NCBI GenBank assembly: GCA_009733575.1
Contig: ML769517.1
Location: 115,262-179,261 of the forward strand
Direction of reading: 5' to 3'
DNA: 64,000 bases
From: Gymnopus androsaceus JB14
Lineage: Eukaryota > Basidiomycota > Agaricomycetes > Agaricales > Omphalotaceae
Below, piece after piece: positions 32,086 to 45,046 of this stretch (its first letter is position 1; each line of letters opens with the position of its first letter). The notes under the pieces were generated by a model. It was not told the DNA's origin, searched no databases, and saw only the letters and a list, made by a program, of their open reading frames with translations. The position numbers and the translations under genes are program-made.

Positions 32086-32982
32086 TCAGTTTTTCACAAT
32101 AACTCGTCGAGTATGCTTGCCCGCCCTCCTTCGTTCTCCATAGGGGATGGGCTGACGCCAAGATTCATCAGAATCTTCGGGATGAGAATAAGTCGAACTT
32201 GGGCTGTATTCTGGTGCCAGCCGAAGCTCCCGAGGTTCATGCTTGCCTTCCTGTGGGTAGGCATATCTGGACTTTGGAGGGGAATGCGGACTGTCAATCG
32301 ACATACGTCGGAGGGATGGCACGGAGTGTTTGGAGTGGAGATCCCTTGAAGGGACATGTTCTCCATCCTCGCGGTGCTCTCTTGGGCTACGCATCGTCGC
32401 TAAATGGGGCGAGACTTGAGGATGAATTGACACGCTAGGTCGTGCTTCTTCGTCGCGCCTCCGTCCTCCGTGTACTTCCATACTCATATCACGGCTCCGT
32501 CGCTTGTCCGTATCGTGATGTCGTTCATCGACATTCATGGCGACATCCCGCAAGTCAACATCCACTCTGACTCTAATAATCTCTTTCCCTGCTTGCGCAA
32601 AATATGCGCGTTCTTGTAGGTGAAAATAGCCTGACGTCGCCTCTCTCCTGTTTGGTGGCAAGGAGGAGACTGAAGGCGCGGGTGGCGGAAACATTTTCAT
32701 CAGATCATGTCCAGAGGGTGGCGCTGGAAGATTTGGAAATTTGCCTCGGAGAGTGGTGTCTAAATCGAGATCTACTACACATAAGTATTGCCTCGATTTA
32801 AAAAAATAAAGCGCACCTCTCAAAACTACAGAGCTGTCTCCTTCTCGAAATGTGATCATGTTATCCTTTTCTCCAGTCGGTGAAGAACCGCTAGAACTCG
32901 CTGTCGGCGAGTCGGATGCTGACGTGGAATGTCGTTTCTCGGATACCGGACGGAGGTGAAATGCATTGGAAGAAGCAGACAT
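32086..32982 (-). CDS. Conserved-looking hypothetical, disordered C-terminal half
   Basis: The start is taken at the ATG 32982 (MSASSNAFHLRP); the frame open before it has no ATG. An ordered core reads NMITFREGDSSVVLR, LDLDTTLRGKFPNLPAPPSG, GYFHLQERAYFAQAGKEIIR and VRVDVDLRDVAM. The rest is Ser/Arg/His/Pro-rich and ends RRVIVKN. A 42-nt stretch (32817-32776) has GTGCGC...TGTAG ends and could be an in-frame intron joining VVLR to VDLDLD. I do not recognise a family; it looks like a regulator with a small ligand or partner-binding core. A TATATAAAG box sits about 130 bp upstream. Confidence 0.6.
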   Translation of the reverse strand: MSASSNAFHLRPVSEKRHSTSASDSPTASSSGSSPTGEKDNMITFREGDSSVVLRGALYFFKSRQYLCVVDLDLDTTLRGKFPNLPAPPSGHDLMKMFPPPAPSVSSLPPNRREATSGYFHLQERAYFAQAGKEIIRVRVDVDLRDVAMNVDERHHDTDKRRSRDMSMEVHGGRRRDEEARPSVSIHPQVSPHLATMRSPREHREDGEHVPSRDLHSKHSVPSLRRMSIDSPHSPPKSRYAYPQEGKHEPRELRLAPEYSPSSTYSHPEDSDESWRQPIPYGERRRAGKHTRRVIVKN

Positions 32983-33111
32983 GGCGATTGAGCGTTGGAA
33001 ACTCGAGTCCAAATACTTGTATGATTATCCGAATCCGATGATATCGATGATGAGCGAAGAAGGCGCGAAAACACTAGTGGTTGAAAGGGAAAAGTCCAAG
33101 GCAGTACTGAG

Positions 33112-33123
33112 CTTTATATAAGC
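33112..33123 (-). promoter_or_regulatory. TATA box of the 32982 gene
   Basis: The minus strand reads CTTATATAAAGC, about 130 bp upstream of the ATG at 32982, at a plausible distance for a fungal core promoter with a 5' UTR near 100 nt. Confidence 0.5.
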
Positions 33124-36100
33124 GAAGGCAGCGGATGCGTATGTATGTGTATGCGAGCTGATGCTCTTATATAGAGAAGCACGATCCTATCTGTCCTGGC
33201 TGTCCTGGGATCTTGAATGAGAAAATCAAAAGAAGGCTATATCCGAGGTGAGCCCGTGCGAGCTGTCAAACGGGTCAAGCTGGTTCACTTCAGGGCCGCG
33301 TAAAATGATCTGAGTTACCTGTTTGGTTGCCGGCCCTCCTCCGAATCCAAGCACCTCGGGCTGTAAAATTGCAGTCTTCTTTAATCTTCAATCCTATCCT
33401 TGGTGGTAAGAATGAAGAATCTTGAAGCAAATGAAGAATGATCACAGATTTCTGCCACCGATGATAAGCCTCGAGATAGTGCAAAGCTAGTGCACGAAAT
33501 TTCGACCAAATGAGTACTTGGAATTCCTGTCTGAACTACACGATTGGCCTATAGACAGGGTGGGACTGAGCCTAACGATCGGCAGGAAGTTGTTGGATGC
33601 TGTAAATAGTGATTGAGAACAGTTAACAGTTGATAACACCAATCAACTTGAGTCTCGAGCAACCGTACGGATTAGTACATGACAACATTCAACTAAATGC
33701 TGAGAGCCTGCCCAATGAAAAGCTTTTACGCTTTCAAGTCTTCGATACTATATCATTATGGTTAAGGAAAAGGGAAGTGATGGCGTCAATGCGTTCAGTC
33801 ATGATCACGGTAACCTCTCCGAGGCGCGACTGGCGCGCTTCTCGTGTTCTCGTGTTGAACGACTCGGACATGAATAAAAGCAACTGAAAAAGCAGTTATC
33901 ATTAAATCGGGAAATTTAGTTTACAATTGTTTTTTTCATAGCAGCGCAATGGATAATATATTATTTTCTCTCGCAGAAGTTAGCGGAAGTTTGGCGCTTC
34001 TATCCTAGCTCAAACTGAAAGGCCGGGCGAGCTTCGAGCTCCCGTAATTCTAGTGTGTTCACTACGTCTTGAATGCGTTTGGTAAAGGCTTATATAGTAT
34101 TAAGAAGCACCACTATAAGCCTAAGCAAATCGTCGCAAAGCCTAGTCAACCTCTTCAGTAGCGGTCTGGACTGGGCCACTTGTCATGACTGCCTGAGATA
34201 CTTAAAAATTATGCTAATGCTACGTTTTACTTCGACTTCTTCGTTGTTCGCGACTACAGCATTCAGCTCCCCGACTAGCACGTTAAACGCCACAATTGGA
34301 GTCGGTATTGCACCCGCTCCGTTCGAATTTCGATTATACTCTTTAGCTCTACGGGAGAAGAAACACAAAAGCCCAAGTTGAGATGTCCGCCTTACCTCTT
34401 CCCTTCAAAGGGTTGAGCTTTACCGGATCAAATGACAAAAGCTCTCTCTCTTTGACTGGGTTTGTCTGTGTTGCCAAATGGGGTCTCATGTACCTGGTGT
34501 CGTACTAGAAGCAAGGGTAAGCAAAAAGCTACTTGACATGCCACCGATTGGATCATACCTCAATTTGTATAGCATGGCTCCTGTGGCAGTTGAATCAAAA
34601 TGACAAAATCGTGAGGATACGTTATCGGAACATGATAAACTCCAAAAGCATGCAATCTGTGCTGTGAATCTGAACATCGATCCTCATATGATAATCCCTC
34701 GGCTTGACAAAGAACAAGAGAGCATGAGAGTCGTTCATCAGTACTGCCAGAAATAAATGTTCTTGAACGTACTGTAAAAGGGAGCATGAGCATAGGGATT
34801 CACAAAATACGAGCCCGTCAGCTCCCTTGCTCGATTTCATCGATGTGGCGGGAAGAGCACTCAGGCTTCGTCTCAAGCTCCGACTCCGCGAAAGTTCATG
34901 TTAAGGCGGGCCTGCTGTCCTGGTTCCCAAATCCCCAATCCAATCGAGATTCTGCCGCACCTAGATTATTCATATATTCATGGTCGAAGGTTCCAACATT
35001 AAGAAAGTAATACTACCACGCACGATACAATTCACTATACCGGCGGAAGCACGACTGACTTCAATCATGACTCACAGGTACTGTTGCAGTTGTGCAATAG
35101 TAAATATGTCGTTCAATGGAAGACTGTAACAATGAGAAGGGTAAAATAAATTTGAAGGCTTTGCGGGTGGGTAAGCAGCAAGGAGCTTGATGAAAGTTCC
35201 GAACCTGAAAAAAAATCTTTCGGATCGGTTCAAGACCTAGGAGCGTCAGGGGATTGAAGGAGACCGAATAGCCTGTCCCTCCAAGGGTTGTCAATGTAGT
35301 ATTTTGGGAGTTCGAATGAGACCTGGACCCCCTTGCTGCCCAACCTTCCTGCGTAAGCGCCAGTGTATCCCTGAAGGAATGCGAACACCGAGAGAAACGC
35401 TTAACTTTCAAAAACAACCAAAGACCACGGTTGTGAGAGCGATTACAGGGCCCAATTGGGGTCCAATTCCTGTAAAATTCGAGACGCATGAGCATCATGT
35501 GGGATTTTGGAACTGTAGAAAATTTTCCGACCTTGTTCGGACCCGGTTGCTCCTAAATTGCGACCATGTTTTAATTCTTTAAAAGCCCCGTAGCCTACAG
35601 GCGAAAAATTAATAGTCGGTGGTCGAAACTCGTGCGAGCGGCCGATGCCACTGGAGAAGGTCGGTCTCCAGAGTCCATGTAGGTCCAGTCTCCCAGAGAT
35701 GCCAGTCCGCGTGGTTGCATTCTTGTTGTAACGTGAGTACATTTAGCTGAATAATTATAGGCGATGAAGCAAGATGATGGAGTTCTATTATCAGAGTGGA
35801 AGCGATATCACGTTTTTAATGTAGAATTTATAGCTTGAAGTTTGAACATGGGCGTTGAAGCGGCGGAACTCTGTCGCGGATTGAGTTTACCCTGGAAGAA
35901 ACGATACGCTTCAGGACCTGCAGGACTCTCCCAAAGAAAATCCTCCTGATTTGGGTTTATTGTCACTCAGTGAAGAGTCTTCGAAACTTCGTCAATAAAA
36001 GTCTTGTGGTGAGGAAATGAACTCGACCTTGATTGCGGTATGTCGGAAATCAATATCACTGGAGCCCATCGCTGCCAAGTTGGAGATCAGTCTATGTATA

Positions 36101-37357
36101 CTGCGACATGAGACCCACTACACACCGGCGCGCCGTCTGAACACTGAAGGGATTTCCGCGGGGTGTCACTCTACGACAGAAGAGATGCTGCGGGAGCAAC
36201 TGCAGCTGTCTCGATGATAGATGATATCTGCCAAAGCTCCATCGTCCTTGAGTTGTCTGGCAAGCGGATATGTGATAGATACTCCTCCTGCAGCTGCTCC
36301 TCTTTCCCGGACAAACCTCCGCGATAGGTGTCAGTTTTCAAAGTACTGCATTTGGCCCTTTCTTATCCACGTAAAAGCGTCTGAAAACAAAGAGTTTTGC
36401 GCTACTTAGCTATGTGATGTTGCAATCACAGGTTAGACAGATGTATCCTGAGCATGAGAAAGACTCAAAATAACATTAGAGTTGCGTTGAACTTGTCTTG
36501 GCTCTACTATGCCAGTGGGTGCAAAAGGGTCATACTGTAGGCCTAGGATCGGCAGCAGATGTATGTTGAATTGAAAAAAAAAACTCACGAAGACCGGGGG
36601 GAGCCGATATAATTACAGCTCTCGTACGCGTTGAATTCTAAGAACTTCCAATGCGTAGATATTTTCTGTCAATCAAACAATTTACATCAGTTGATTCGCT
36701 GGAAAAAGCTCATCCATCAAGATGCTACACTAGTACTACACGCAGCAAGTGAGCCAGGTTGTCTTATGATTAATTTTGGCAAGTTGACGGAGAGCGCCGG
36801 CCATGCTTATTCACATTGACATTATCGACGGCCAATCATGACAGGAACGAAAAGCCAGGAGATGAAAAGCGGGTGACCTTGCGCTTGGCCAGTTATCGAT
36901 GCAAAAGTGAGGAAACGAATGCAGTAAGCAAGCGCAGGCCGACTAGCTTCATAAGCTCGTCCCGTGAACATTGAATTGGTTTCAAGGGACTGGCAGCAGC
37001 ATGCAGTACAGGTGCAGGTCTGCATCGGCTACCACGAAGGTGGCAGATTTTTTGGCATCAGTAAGCAGCTCCTAGACGCACCTTAATACGAGTCCTTGTC
37101 TTGCACCTCGATTATAGTTCAGCGTTGGTTCAGCGTAGAGCCTTCGGAAGTCTCGGAACGGAAGGTCATTTTAAAGCTCCGCTCGGCTTCCGCCGCTCTG
37201 GAAAAAAAGCGCCTGCATGGCATCGTTGCACACTTTCTTGTTTACGGATTATCCAGATCCATCTAAAGTCCCAATTTCAGCCTCAATCTTGGTTCTGGTT
37301 TTACTTGCTCTATTAGGAGCTACCACATTTCTATATCAGAAGCAGAGATTAAAAGAA
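33124..37357. other. 4.2 kb with no gene recognised
   Basis: Scattered frames only. The plus frame 33630-33887 contains SLPNEKLLRFQVFDTISLWL, which looks like part of a HEAT-type helical protein, but nothing continuous surrounds it. Minus frames at 35061-35742 overlap without a domain. It may hold decayed genes. Confidence 0.3.
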
Positions 37358-38597
37358 ATGGTGCGTAAATAGTTATGATCTGGTACGCATATCCATGCTC
37401 ATAGCTATCCAGTCTTCGAAATATAAAGCTAGCGATGCAGATATCGCCAATTTCTGTAGCGTAACCGATGCTAGGTAATTCCCCGTCTCTGAATCCTCAA
37501 TCGATAAATGAATTCGAATCTCGATTCAGTCATAAAGATGCAAAGAAGTTTTTGGAGAAATTCAAACGTTTAGACGCTGCTGTGGATGCCTACTATACCA
37601 ATCCAAGTGCGGTATCGGCTTCGCCATCAAGACAGCAACCCAGCGTCCCATCTACCAGCAAATTGAATGCACTGTTCGATGGATATAAAGGTACTGCCTG
37701 CATCGGTAACGATTGTTGCGCTCAACCAAACTATCTTGCTTTCTAGACCCAGATGGTGAAGATATCACGGTTAACGGGACGATAAAGCTATGCGAGGATT
37801 TAGAGAAAGATCCTGAAGATGTCGTTTTACTCGCCGTTGCATACGAGCTCAAGTCCCCTGAGATTGGTTGCTGGACAAGGAAAGGATGGGTGGATGGATG
37901 GAAATCCAATAGGTACGTCTCACCCTTGAGCGTGATGATTTGCGCTGATAGAGACTAGCTGTGATTCCTTACCTGCAATGAGAAACGCCGTGGCACGGTT
38001 CGCTGAGCAGCTCAGTTCCGATCCAGCTTATTTTAAGAAAGTCTACCTGTATACATTTGACCTTGGTCGGACGGAGGGTGCAAGAAGCTTGGGTAAGTTC
38101 TCATCTGTTTGTATCGACTCTCACGTCCTCGGGATTTACATACCATATACCGCAGGCATGGAATCCGCACAAGCGTTCTGGTCACTTCTTATACCCTATG
38201 GTCTCAAGGGTGGTGCGCTTTCACACATTCCGTCAACAGATAGCGATCATGATGTAGATATGAGTGGAGCGGAAGGATGGAAATCTGAATATACGACATG
38301 GTGGTTTGATTTCCTGAATGAAAAGGGAGGCAAGGGTGTCAGCAAGGATACATGGAGCATGGTTCGTTTTTGCTTCGTTCTTTATTGTCCTTTGCGCTCA
38401 AATGCCTCACGTAGTTCCTTGAGTTTATGCGTGGCATCGATGCCAAGTTTGAGAAGTATGACATGGAAGGTAAGAAGAAGTTTGTTTATTCCAACTTTTT
38501 ACACACTTCTCAGCGTACCTTTTCTCTAGCCGCCTGGCCTTCCACTATCGACGATTTTGTAGAATATGCAAAAGAACGTCTGGCTGCGAAAGCATGA
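37358..38597 (+). CDS. placeholder
   Basis: placeholder. Confidence 0.
37358..38597 (+). CDS. DCN1: Dcn1-like cullin neddylation factor
   Basis: Dcn1 helps transfer NEDD8/Rub1 to cullins and so activates SCF-type ligases. Eight exons (37358-37360, 37413-37474, 37530-37690, 37747-37912, 37959-38092, 38156-38361, 38415-38469, 38530-38597) sum to 855 nt, 284 aa, with every junction in frame. An N-terminal UBA-like part reads DIANFCSVTDASHKDAKKFL and RLDAAVDAYY. The PONY domain follows: GTIKLCEDL, VVLLAVAYELKSPEIG, YLYTFDLGR, AQAFWSLLIPYG, TWWFDFL and the C-terminal FLEFMRGIDAKFEKYDMEAA and WPSTIDDFVEYA. Exon 1 codes only for the starting Met. The start is supported by the joined MSSKYKASDADIA sequence. 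Confidence 0.9.
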
Positions 38598-39909
38598 CAG
38601 AGTATTGTTTTTTTGTATATCTGCATTGTACACTCGTTTGATTTTTTTCTTCTTTTTTATCGAAATGTATTCTCGAATGTATTCTCGATTTGTGTTCTGA
38701 AGGACACAAGACAAAGTGCAAGATTTTACCTTGCGAACCATGTCATATCAACTCACGTCTGGATTGGTTATCTTTGCGATTTCATGTATTCACCTGCCAT
38801 CTGCGTTCTTCGAAGCTGTTGAATCTCATTCGTTCTTGGCATATTAATATTCGACCTCGCAGTTCATTGGACCTCGAACCTCATTGGAAGAAGCCCCAAG
38901 TCATCTCTAATCAGGATTGGTTGTTCGGGGCATTGGTTACCCACTCACTCAATTTTTTCGCCTACTTTCTCCTTGGCGCAACATTTCATTTCCGGTATGG
39001 TATCATAATTTCGTTTTTTTTCTTTTCATTTCCTACATTATCGCTCGACTTGCTGCGCAAACCCAAGATGCGATATCGCGGATATCTATATTATAGGAAT
39101 AGGAGCTTCATCTTTCGTGTGAAAAGAGTTGAAGGAAAAGAGTGTGGACATGTGGAGGTGCAAAGTACTTAATACTTATGAGCGGGAGGAGAAATTGGAC
39201 ATGGACATTGGACATTGGACATCGGGGGACTCGGAGATGAAAGTAGGGTTGGGGTTCAATGGATTGGGTTGCATGGTCAGGTTGTACATGGTCAGGTTTG
39301 ACCCAAAAGAGTTGAAACAAGTGAACGTGAACGCGAACTCCTTCCGGGACCGTAACCGTAACCTGGAAGGAACACAGCTGAACCAGCATAATCCCCCTAT
39401 CCCGTTCAAAGTCCGCATGGATTGAATTCAGTGCAGACGACCCCAAGCTTCTACTACTCAGGACCCAGGTTCTTACAGTAATGACAGGAACAGAATTCTA
39501 TGGAGATATATGTGTATTAAATGTGATACTGTACATGATGAACGAAAGCTCAAGGACAGGGACAGGGACTTGAGATTACAAGGAAGCAAGGTACAGATAC
39601 GATATGCTATGATGTAAGCGTATATATAGATAGTGATAGTTGAGTATGTACTGTTCGTGATAACCCAAGAAAATACTAGTGTCCCGTTCAACAGAGTGAG
39701 TAAAAGGTCAGTGCGATAATCTATACACTGTATAAAAAAGTGCGAGTGAGTAGTGATACATAAAGATAGTAGTAGTAGTACGATTACGAAGGCGACAAAG
39801 AAAAATGTTCAGAACTCGGGTGTAAGAGGTGCCGGTGAGTCAGATGTCCTCCCATTACTTTGAGCAGTATAATACGAAAACGTACTCCGACTCGCAGAAG
39901 TCGATGCAG
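38598..39909. other. Intergenic region between converging genes
   Basis: No recognised gene. Weak frames exist on both strands at 39108-39446. Confidence 0.3.
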
Positions 39910-41420
39910 TTACAATACTACCACTCTTCTCCTTCTCCTCTCAACTTTCTCCATCAACTCTCCCATCTCCTGAGCAGTAAGCCCATGCCCTCCAATAGCA
40001 GCCGTGAGACTCAAGCTATTCGCCCGACTCGGCGGTTCACTTCCAGTAAACTCTGTCACGGAACGTGTGGGAGGTCGACTGAGAGAAGCCGCCAAATCGG
40101 TCACGTTCATGAGAGGATGCTATGCTGACCAGTTCACGACTGCCTAGACTCTCGATAGTTGGCATTCGCCGGACGAATGCCATTCAATATATGAATTTGG
40201 TCATCCGGCGGATAGGCATAGTCTTCATGTGAGTAGGATTGGCTGGACAAAGTCGTGTATATGTCCTCTGGGAGAAGAGAAGGTTCGGCGTTATCGTTAT
40301 CGGCACCTGATTGAGCAGTCCGTACTGCGTTGTCTGTTTCGAGCGATATTTGAGAGACGAGTGCACGAAAACGGTCAGCGAAATTGTTGAGTTCTCGGTC
40401 GCTCTGTGGGATAGGGAGGGGTATGGCGTTGTTTAATCGTTGCTGCATTAGCACAGGGTCGAAATGAGGTGGATCCGAGCTTTCATCGTCGTCGTCAGAT
40501 GATGAAGGGTCAAAGTCTGCGGAGGCTTGAGAGTTTCGCAGGGAGCGGTCAGAGGTTAGACGATTCCCTTGGGAAGCGACAGTGGAGCCTGATGGATGAC
40601 GAGTTGGGTGTCCGGGGGCTAACGGGAGTTGGGAGGATGCGGAAGTGGGTGGAGGAGACATGGTTAGAGATTGTACGGATTCCATGCGACGTCGTCTACG
40701 TTTACGACGACGCTGCGATGACTGGGATGGTCGTCGTGTGCCGTTGTAGGCAGAAGCAATGTATAGAAATAAAGCCTGGGGAAACCACAAATTAGCGATA
40801 AAGCTTGAATAAGCGCGTGTTCAAACTCACAATGATAAGCAGGGTGAACACAACGCGGAAGATTGCAAAGGCCTAGCCACTGCGCTACAGTGGTACGGTT
40901 ACAACTTCCAGTTGACACTGACCAAACGACATCAACGTCCAAATGGCAGCGTAATTCTGGGAATAAGCTCGGAGATGGAAGACGTTCTCCAAGCTATGGT
41001 TAATGCCAGGTTTACAATAGCAGGAGAGAGGAGAAAGAAAGAACCAAGATAGCGAAGGACTGTGCGGATGACGAGTAGGGAATGGATAGGAATGTGAGCT
41101 CGGAGTAGATATGATTGGAGCGCGGAAAGGATTGCGGCGCAGATGAAAAGGACGAAGCATACAGCAGTGCTAGTCCCTAATGCAAGTGCAGCGATCTGTC
41201 CCTGAAGGGATTCGTAGATGGTATAGGCAATGAAATAACGGATGGTATTGTATAGGGCCCATAGTCCTAAAATTAAGAATTAGCCAAGAATTTATATCAT
41301 TTATTAGAACGCACCGAGAACGAGGTAAAGCAGGAAACCGGTCAGTTTAAGGATTCGTAACCTCTTTCTGACCGAGGACTCCGAAGCCTTGCTTTTCCCT
41401 AGAGCTAGGAGGAAGGTCAT
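39910..41420 (-). CDS. Multi-pass membrane protein with Ser/Asp-rich cytosolic tail (model incomplete)
   Basis: Reading from an ATG at 41420: a short basic start (RKRLRILK), hydrophobic segments TGFLLYLVLG, LWALYNTIRYFIAY, ALALGTSTAVCFVLFICAAI and FFLLSPAIVNLALTIAW, an extracellular-looking stretch with CHLDVDVVWS, another hydrophobic segment FAIFRVVFTLLII/ALFLYIASAY, then a long tail with RRRKRRRRR, a DDDDE acidic patch and a stop at 40134. A further frame (40110-39910, ending VERRRRRVVVL) may be the last exon. The junction near 40990-41010 could not be resolved by eye. The family is unknown; possibly a receptor or channel-like protein. Confidence 0.5.
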
Positions 41421-44400
41421 CTAGGATCAACTCGTCATCGTTCCGACTTGAGTATTCAGGCTGCCTAGACAGTAGATCCTGATACGCTAGAGAACCAGAA
41501 TTTGTGGAATGGAGAAGAGGCTCGGTGGGATGGGATTGGTCTGTGGTAATTGTACGAAGCGTAGTCGAAGAAATAGTTCTGGTGTGTTCTCGTCTTTCCG
41601 AAGGTTCCGGAATAAATATAGCATTATGAAGATACAATGCGGCCATGAATATCCAAATTTCTTGTTATCAACATCCAGAATTGGTTTCTTTTTGGTGGCC
41701 AGTGGGAAGAGCAAAGCAAAGAAGAAAAATTTCAAGAATACCACGACGCCCAGCTGTTTCAACCGGTTTCAACCACGGAGTCAAAATGAGAGAATGCAAC
41801 CGGCATTGGCAACCCTTACCTTCAATCACCTGATCGCTAATCCTCTTAACGTTAACCTCGAGGTCGTCGCGACACTACAGTATGAAGGAAAAGAGTGGGT
41901 GAAAGGAAAAAATACTGTTCTAACTTTTAGATCGATCCCAAGCTACTCATCATTAGCAATATGCAAATGACATGCACAGGTGTTTTGCAATATGTCTGGC
42001 TTGCCTTAAATAGGAAGGCTCCGCTCTTCTTCTGTCTCCAGCCTGGGATCTTATTCAAATTTCCTATAGATTTACGGCCAGTACGGCACCTTACCAACTA
42101 CCATCCATTGATGCTCGCCACACTCTAGAGAATCCTCAACAGCCTCCGCAAGATAATTCTTCCAGTATCACCACTGCTATATCTTATGACTCTGAGGTTC
42201 GTAGAAGGCGTTAGAAGGCGATACGGTCAGGCGACTGGAATCCTTCGTCTTTCACCTACCGCTTAATATCCGACGCGGCGTTCTTGACATTGCTCAATGG
42301 AGTCCAATGTAGGACCACTAATTAACAGTAGAACTATAGGCCCTTCTTTGGTCTTGCCACCATACTCACTGATCTTTGATTCATTATCATGGATACCGTT
42401 CGGCTCTCAGATCCTTGTCTATTGAAATTGCACTGGAGATTCGTGACTCAAATCTCATGGGATCTTGGAAAGCTGTAAAGCTTAGACCAGTATCACCTAA
42501 CGTTCCTTGCCAAAATCCGTTACTACGAGCTCGGTGGCGGATTTAGCCTCAAGTAATCTGATCCCTCTCCTGTACGATCCGTTATCTCTTCCTCATGTAC
42601 TATCATCTCAACCAAGGCTCGATGGAACTGCTCAGCATCCAGGGGTCGATGCAGCTGATACATACTGTCATCGCTAGCGTAAATGCAGCCTGTGCAGTCT
42701 TCCTGCCAGACGCCAAACTTATCAAGGTACGCTGTAACGGATCCCGAAACTTTCGCTTCTTTCCCTTTGGGATTAATATTCGACTATTTGGGTATTCCGA
42801 ACTACGACTTTCGACTAGAAGGCCACAGGTAAGTCCACCTATCAATTCTATAGTTTAATTTAGCGCAGTGTCGCCTTACGACGTCGCTCTTACTGTACCG
42901 AAGAACGAAACTGTTCTTACGATAGCGGTTTGTGATTCTACCCCTATGATCATCGAACTCATCACGATATGCAATGTCTCGAGTCAGAATTCGTCACTAA
43001 AAGGTCAAAGCTGTATATCGCATCTGATCGCGCGCGAACTATAGCTATCGACACCGAAACGGTAGCTAAGCGCCATATCCATATAGGTGCATAATGCATA
43101 ATATGATTCTGGATATGGATATAGATTTGGAATACTGCACGTGTATGTACGTGTATATGGGTATAGTAGGCAACTTTCAGCACCCGAGGAAATTTAAACC
43201 TGTTTAGGCGTTTAGAGGCGACGACAACAAATTGAGTATAGCCTGTATAGGTGGTATACTGCTGGTTAATCATTATGCTGGGAATTGTTACCTAGGGGCT
43301 TGAGTGAAAGCGTTGGTTAGTTGCTGTTGCTGTCGGACTGTTTTATATCATCGAGCTGCACATGCGGAGCAGCAGTTTCCGTGCTCTCTGAATCTTTCTG
43401 AGTCACTTTATCGACGACTGCTTACAGCTACGGTTTCGTAGTAACCAGCAATAAGAATCAAGTTATAAAAGCGGTTGCGATGTAGATAAGTGTATGATTA
43501 TTAGTATAACTGACTACATACATCGATACTTACGTGGCACCCAGGGGAGAAATCAGTTTTTCTGGGAAACTTAGAAATTATCTCTCTCGAGTCATCCAAA
43601 CAACAGAAGAAACTGAAACCGATGGTTTTAGTTTGGCATTGTCGATTCAATTTATACTGCGGGCCGGAAAGTTCTCGATTTTGCACAACCATCAAAAGCG
43701 TCTTAAGCGTCTTGCAACTCTTCGTCGTACCTCCAATTTGCCTTCCCTTGCAGTCTTCGCATTTGATAGTACTAGTAATCAACCTCCTGCAATGATCATC
43801 TCGACATTCTGGCACCATTGTACTGTGGACGGTTTCATTCCTTGAAGTGCCAGTTAGAGTAATCGCGTCCAATTTGTCCATTGCTATGAACGTCGCTCTC
43901 GATGAGACCGATAAACGTAGGTGAATACCTTTAGTTTTTTGCAATACTGTGGTTCAGCAGCAAGGTTGTCATCTGCATATCATGATTCGTCGTCCTCTTT
44001 TTCGTCAAGGGCATCACACAGATTTCCATTCTCCTTCGAATCGTCAGATTTGCTTGAGGACTCGGACGCGTCGGTCTGTAGCTTCGCCATGTCTCGAAAC
44101 CAGACTTGAGATCCTTGGGCCTCAACAATACAATCAGCAGGATATTTCGGGGTTTCGAAAGGTGACTTAATGTAAGTTTACGAAGCCAATGAAGCTTTGT
44201 TTGAATGGTTCCAGGCAACTCGTCAGTGGAAGACATGATTAAAAAAAGCAGGAGCGCTCTGGACTTTTTTTTCTTCTTCATTCACTTTTGATCTGGCTAG
44301 GTACTCAACGCCAAGCTCAACGCGCCAATTAACATGAATAATATGGCTCTCAGAGGTAAATGTTATTAGCAAGCTAATGACATGTTAATTGGAACGGTAT

Positions 44401-44894
44401 CAGTCCTACCCTGCCTGATTATTCGATTCCGCTGCCAACTTAGACTGTTGGACACAAGTTGGACAAGTACTAAGTATACACCGTCAGCGCATCAGCAAGA
44501 ACTTTTTATTTTCACTACTCGTGTTGTGCTGACAGTGCATGATACAGTACGCGATCGCCAAAAATTCCTAAGCTGGGTGCCTAGGTAGGCCTAAGTCTTC
44601 TTCAAATTTCGGTGCACAATTAGAAATTTAGAATGAATCGAGCTTTTTTGGCGACTTCAGATTAATACCCACTCCACATCGTATAAATGATAACTGTCGT
44701 AGAAGCTGCGGTAGGTCCAGGGTAGTATGTACTCGCCCATGTCAGTGTCAACGAGCGAGTGTATCCTCAATTGTCGGCGCTGATCATACGCCACTATTGG
44801 AGGTCCGGTGAGGGAATGAGCTTCAACTTCAAGTTCTATTGGTATTCTCAGTTCTGACATCGCTCTCACATCCATCCATCTGCCAGCTGTCGAA
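41421..44894. other. Gene-poor region with weak candidate frames
   Basis: A minus-strand hydrophobic frame near 41650-41760 (LGVVVFLKFFFFALLFPLA) could belong to an upstream exon of the membrane-protein gene. Minus frames at 43501-43944 (with C-x4-HC and CEDC) and 44236-43931 do not join cleanly. A minus frame at 44657-44875 has no recognised domain. None is strong enough for a gene call. Confidence 0.3.
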
Positions 44895-44996
44895 TACTGT
44901 ACTATTCGAGTGGGAGTTCACCATTGGAATCTCAAGGTGCACACCCCGGGTCCCGCGTCACGCGTTATGTGAACTCCCACTCATAATAGTACAGTA
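44895..44996. repeat. 27-bp inverted repeat in the promoter of the Y3-like gene
   Basis: The left arm 44895-44921 begins TACTGTACTATT and ends GAGTTCAC. The right arm 44969-44996 is its complement with one extra base. The loop of 47 bp is GC-rich. The right arm ends 6 bp before the TATA box at 45003. It could be a small foldback insertion or a paired regulator-binding site. Confidence 0.7.
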
Positions 44997-45002
44997 CGCT
45001 CT

Positions 45003-45010
45003 CATATAAA
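45003..45010 (+). promoter_or_regulatory. TATA box of the Y3-like gene
   Basis: CATATAAA lies 44 bp upstream of the ATG at 45047, directly after the inverted repeat. The spacing implies a very short 5' UTR. Confidence 0.55.
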
Positions 45011-45046
45011 ACCGAAGATGTACGCCCCATCTTCACCTTGAGCACC

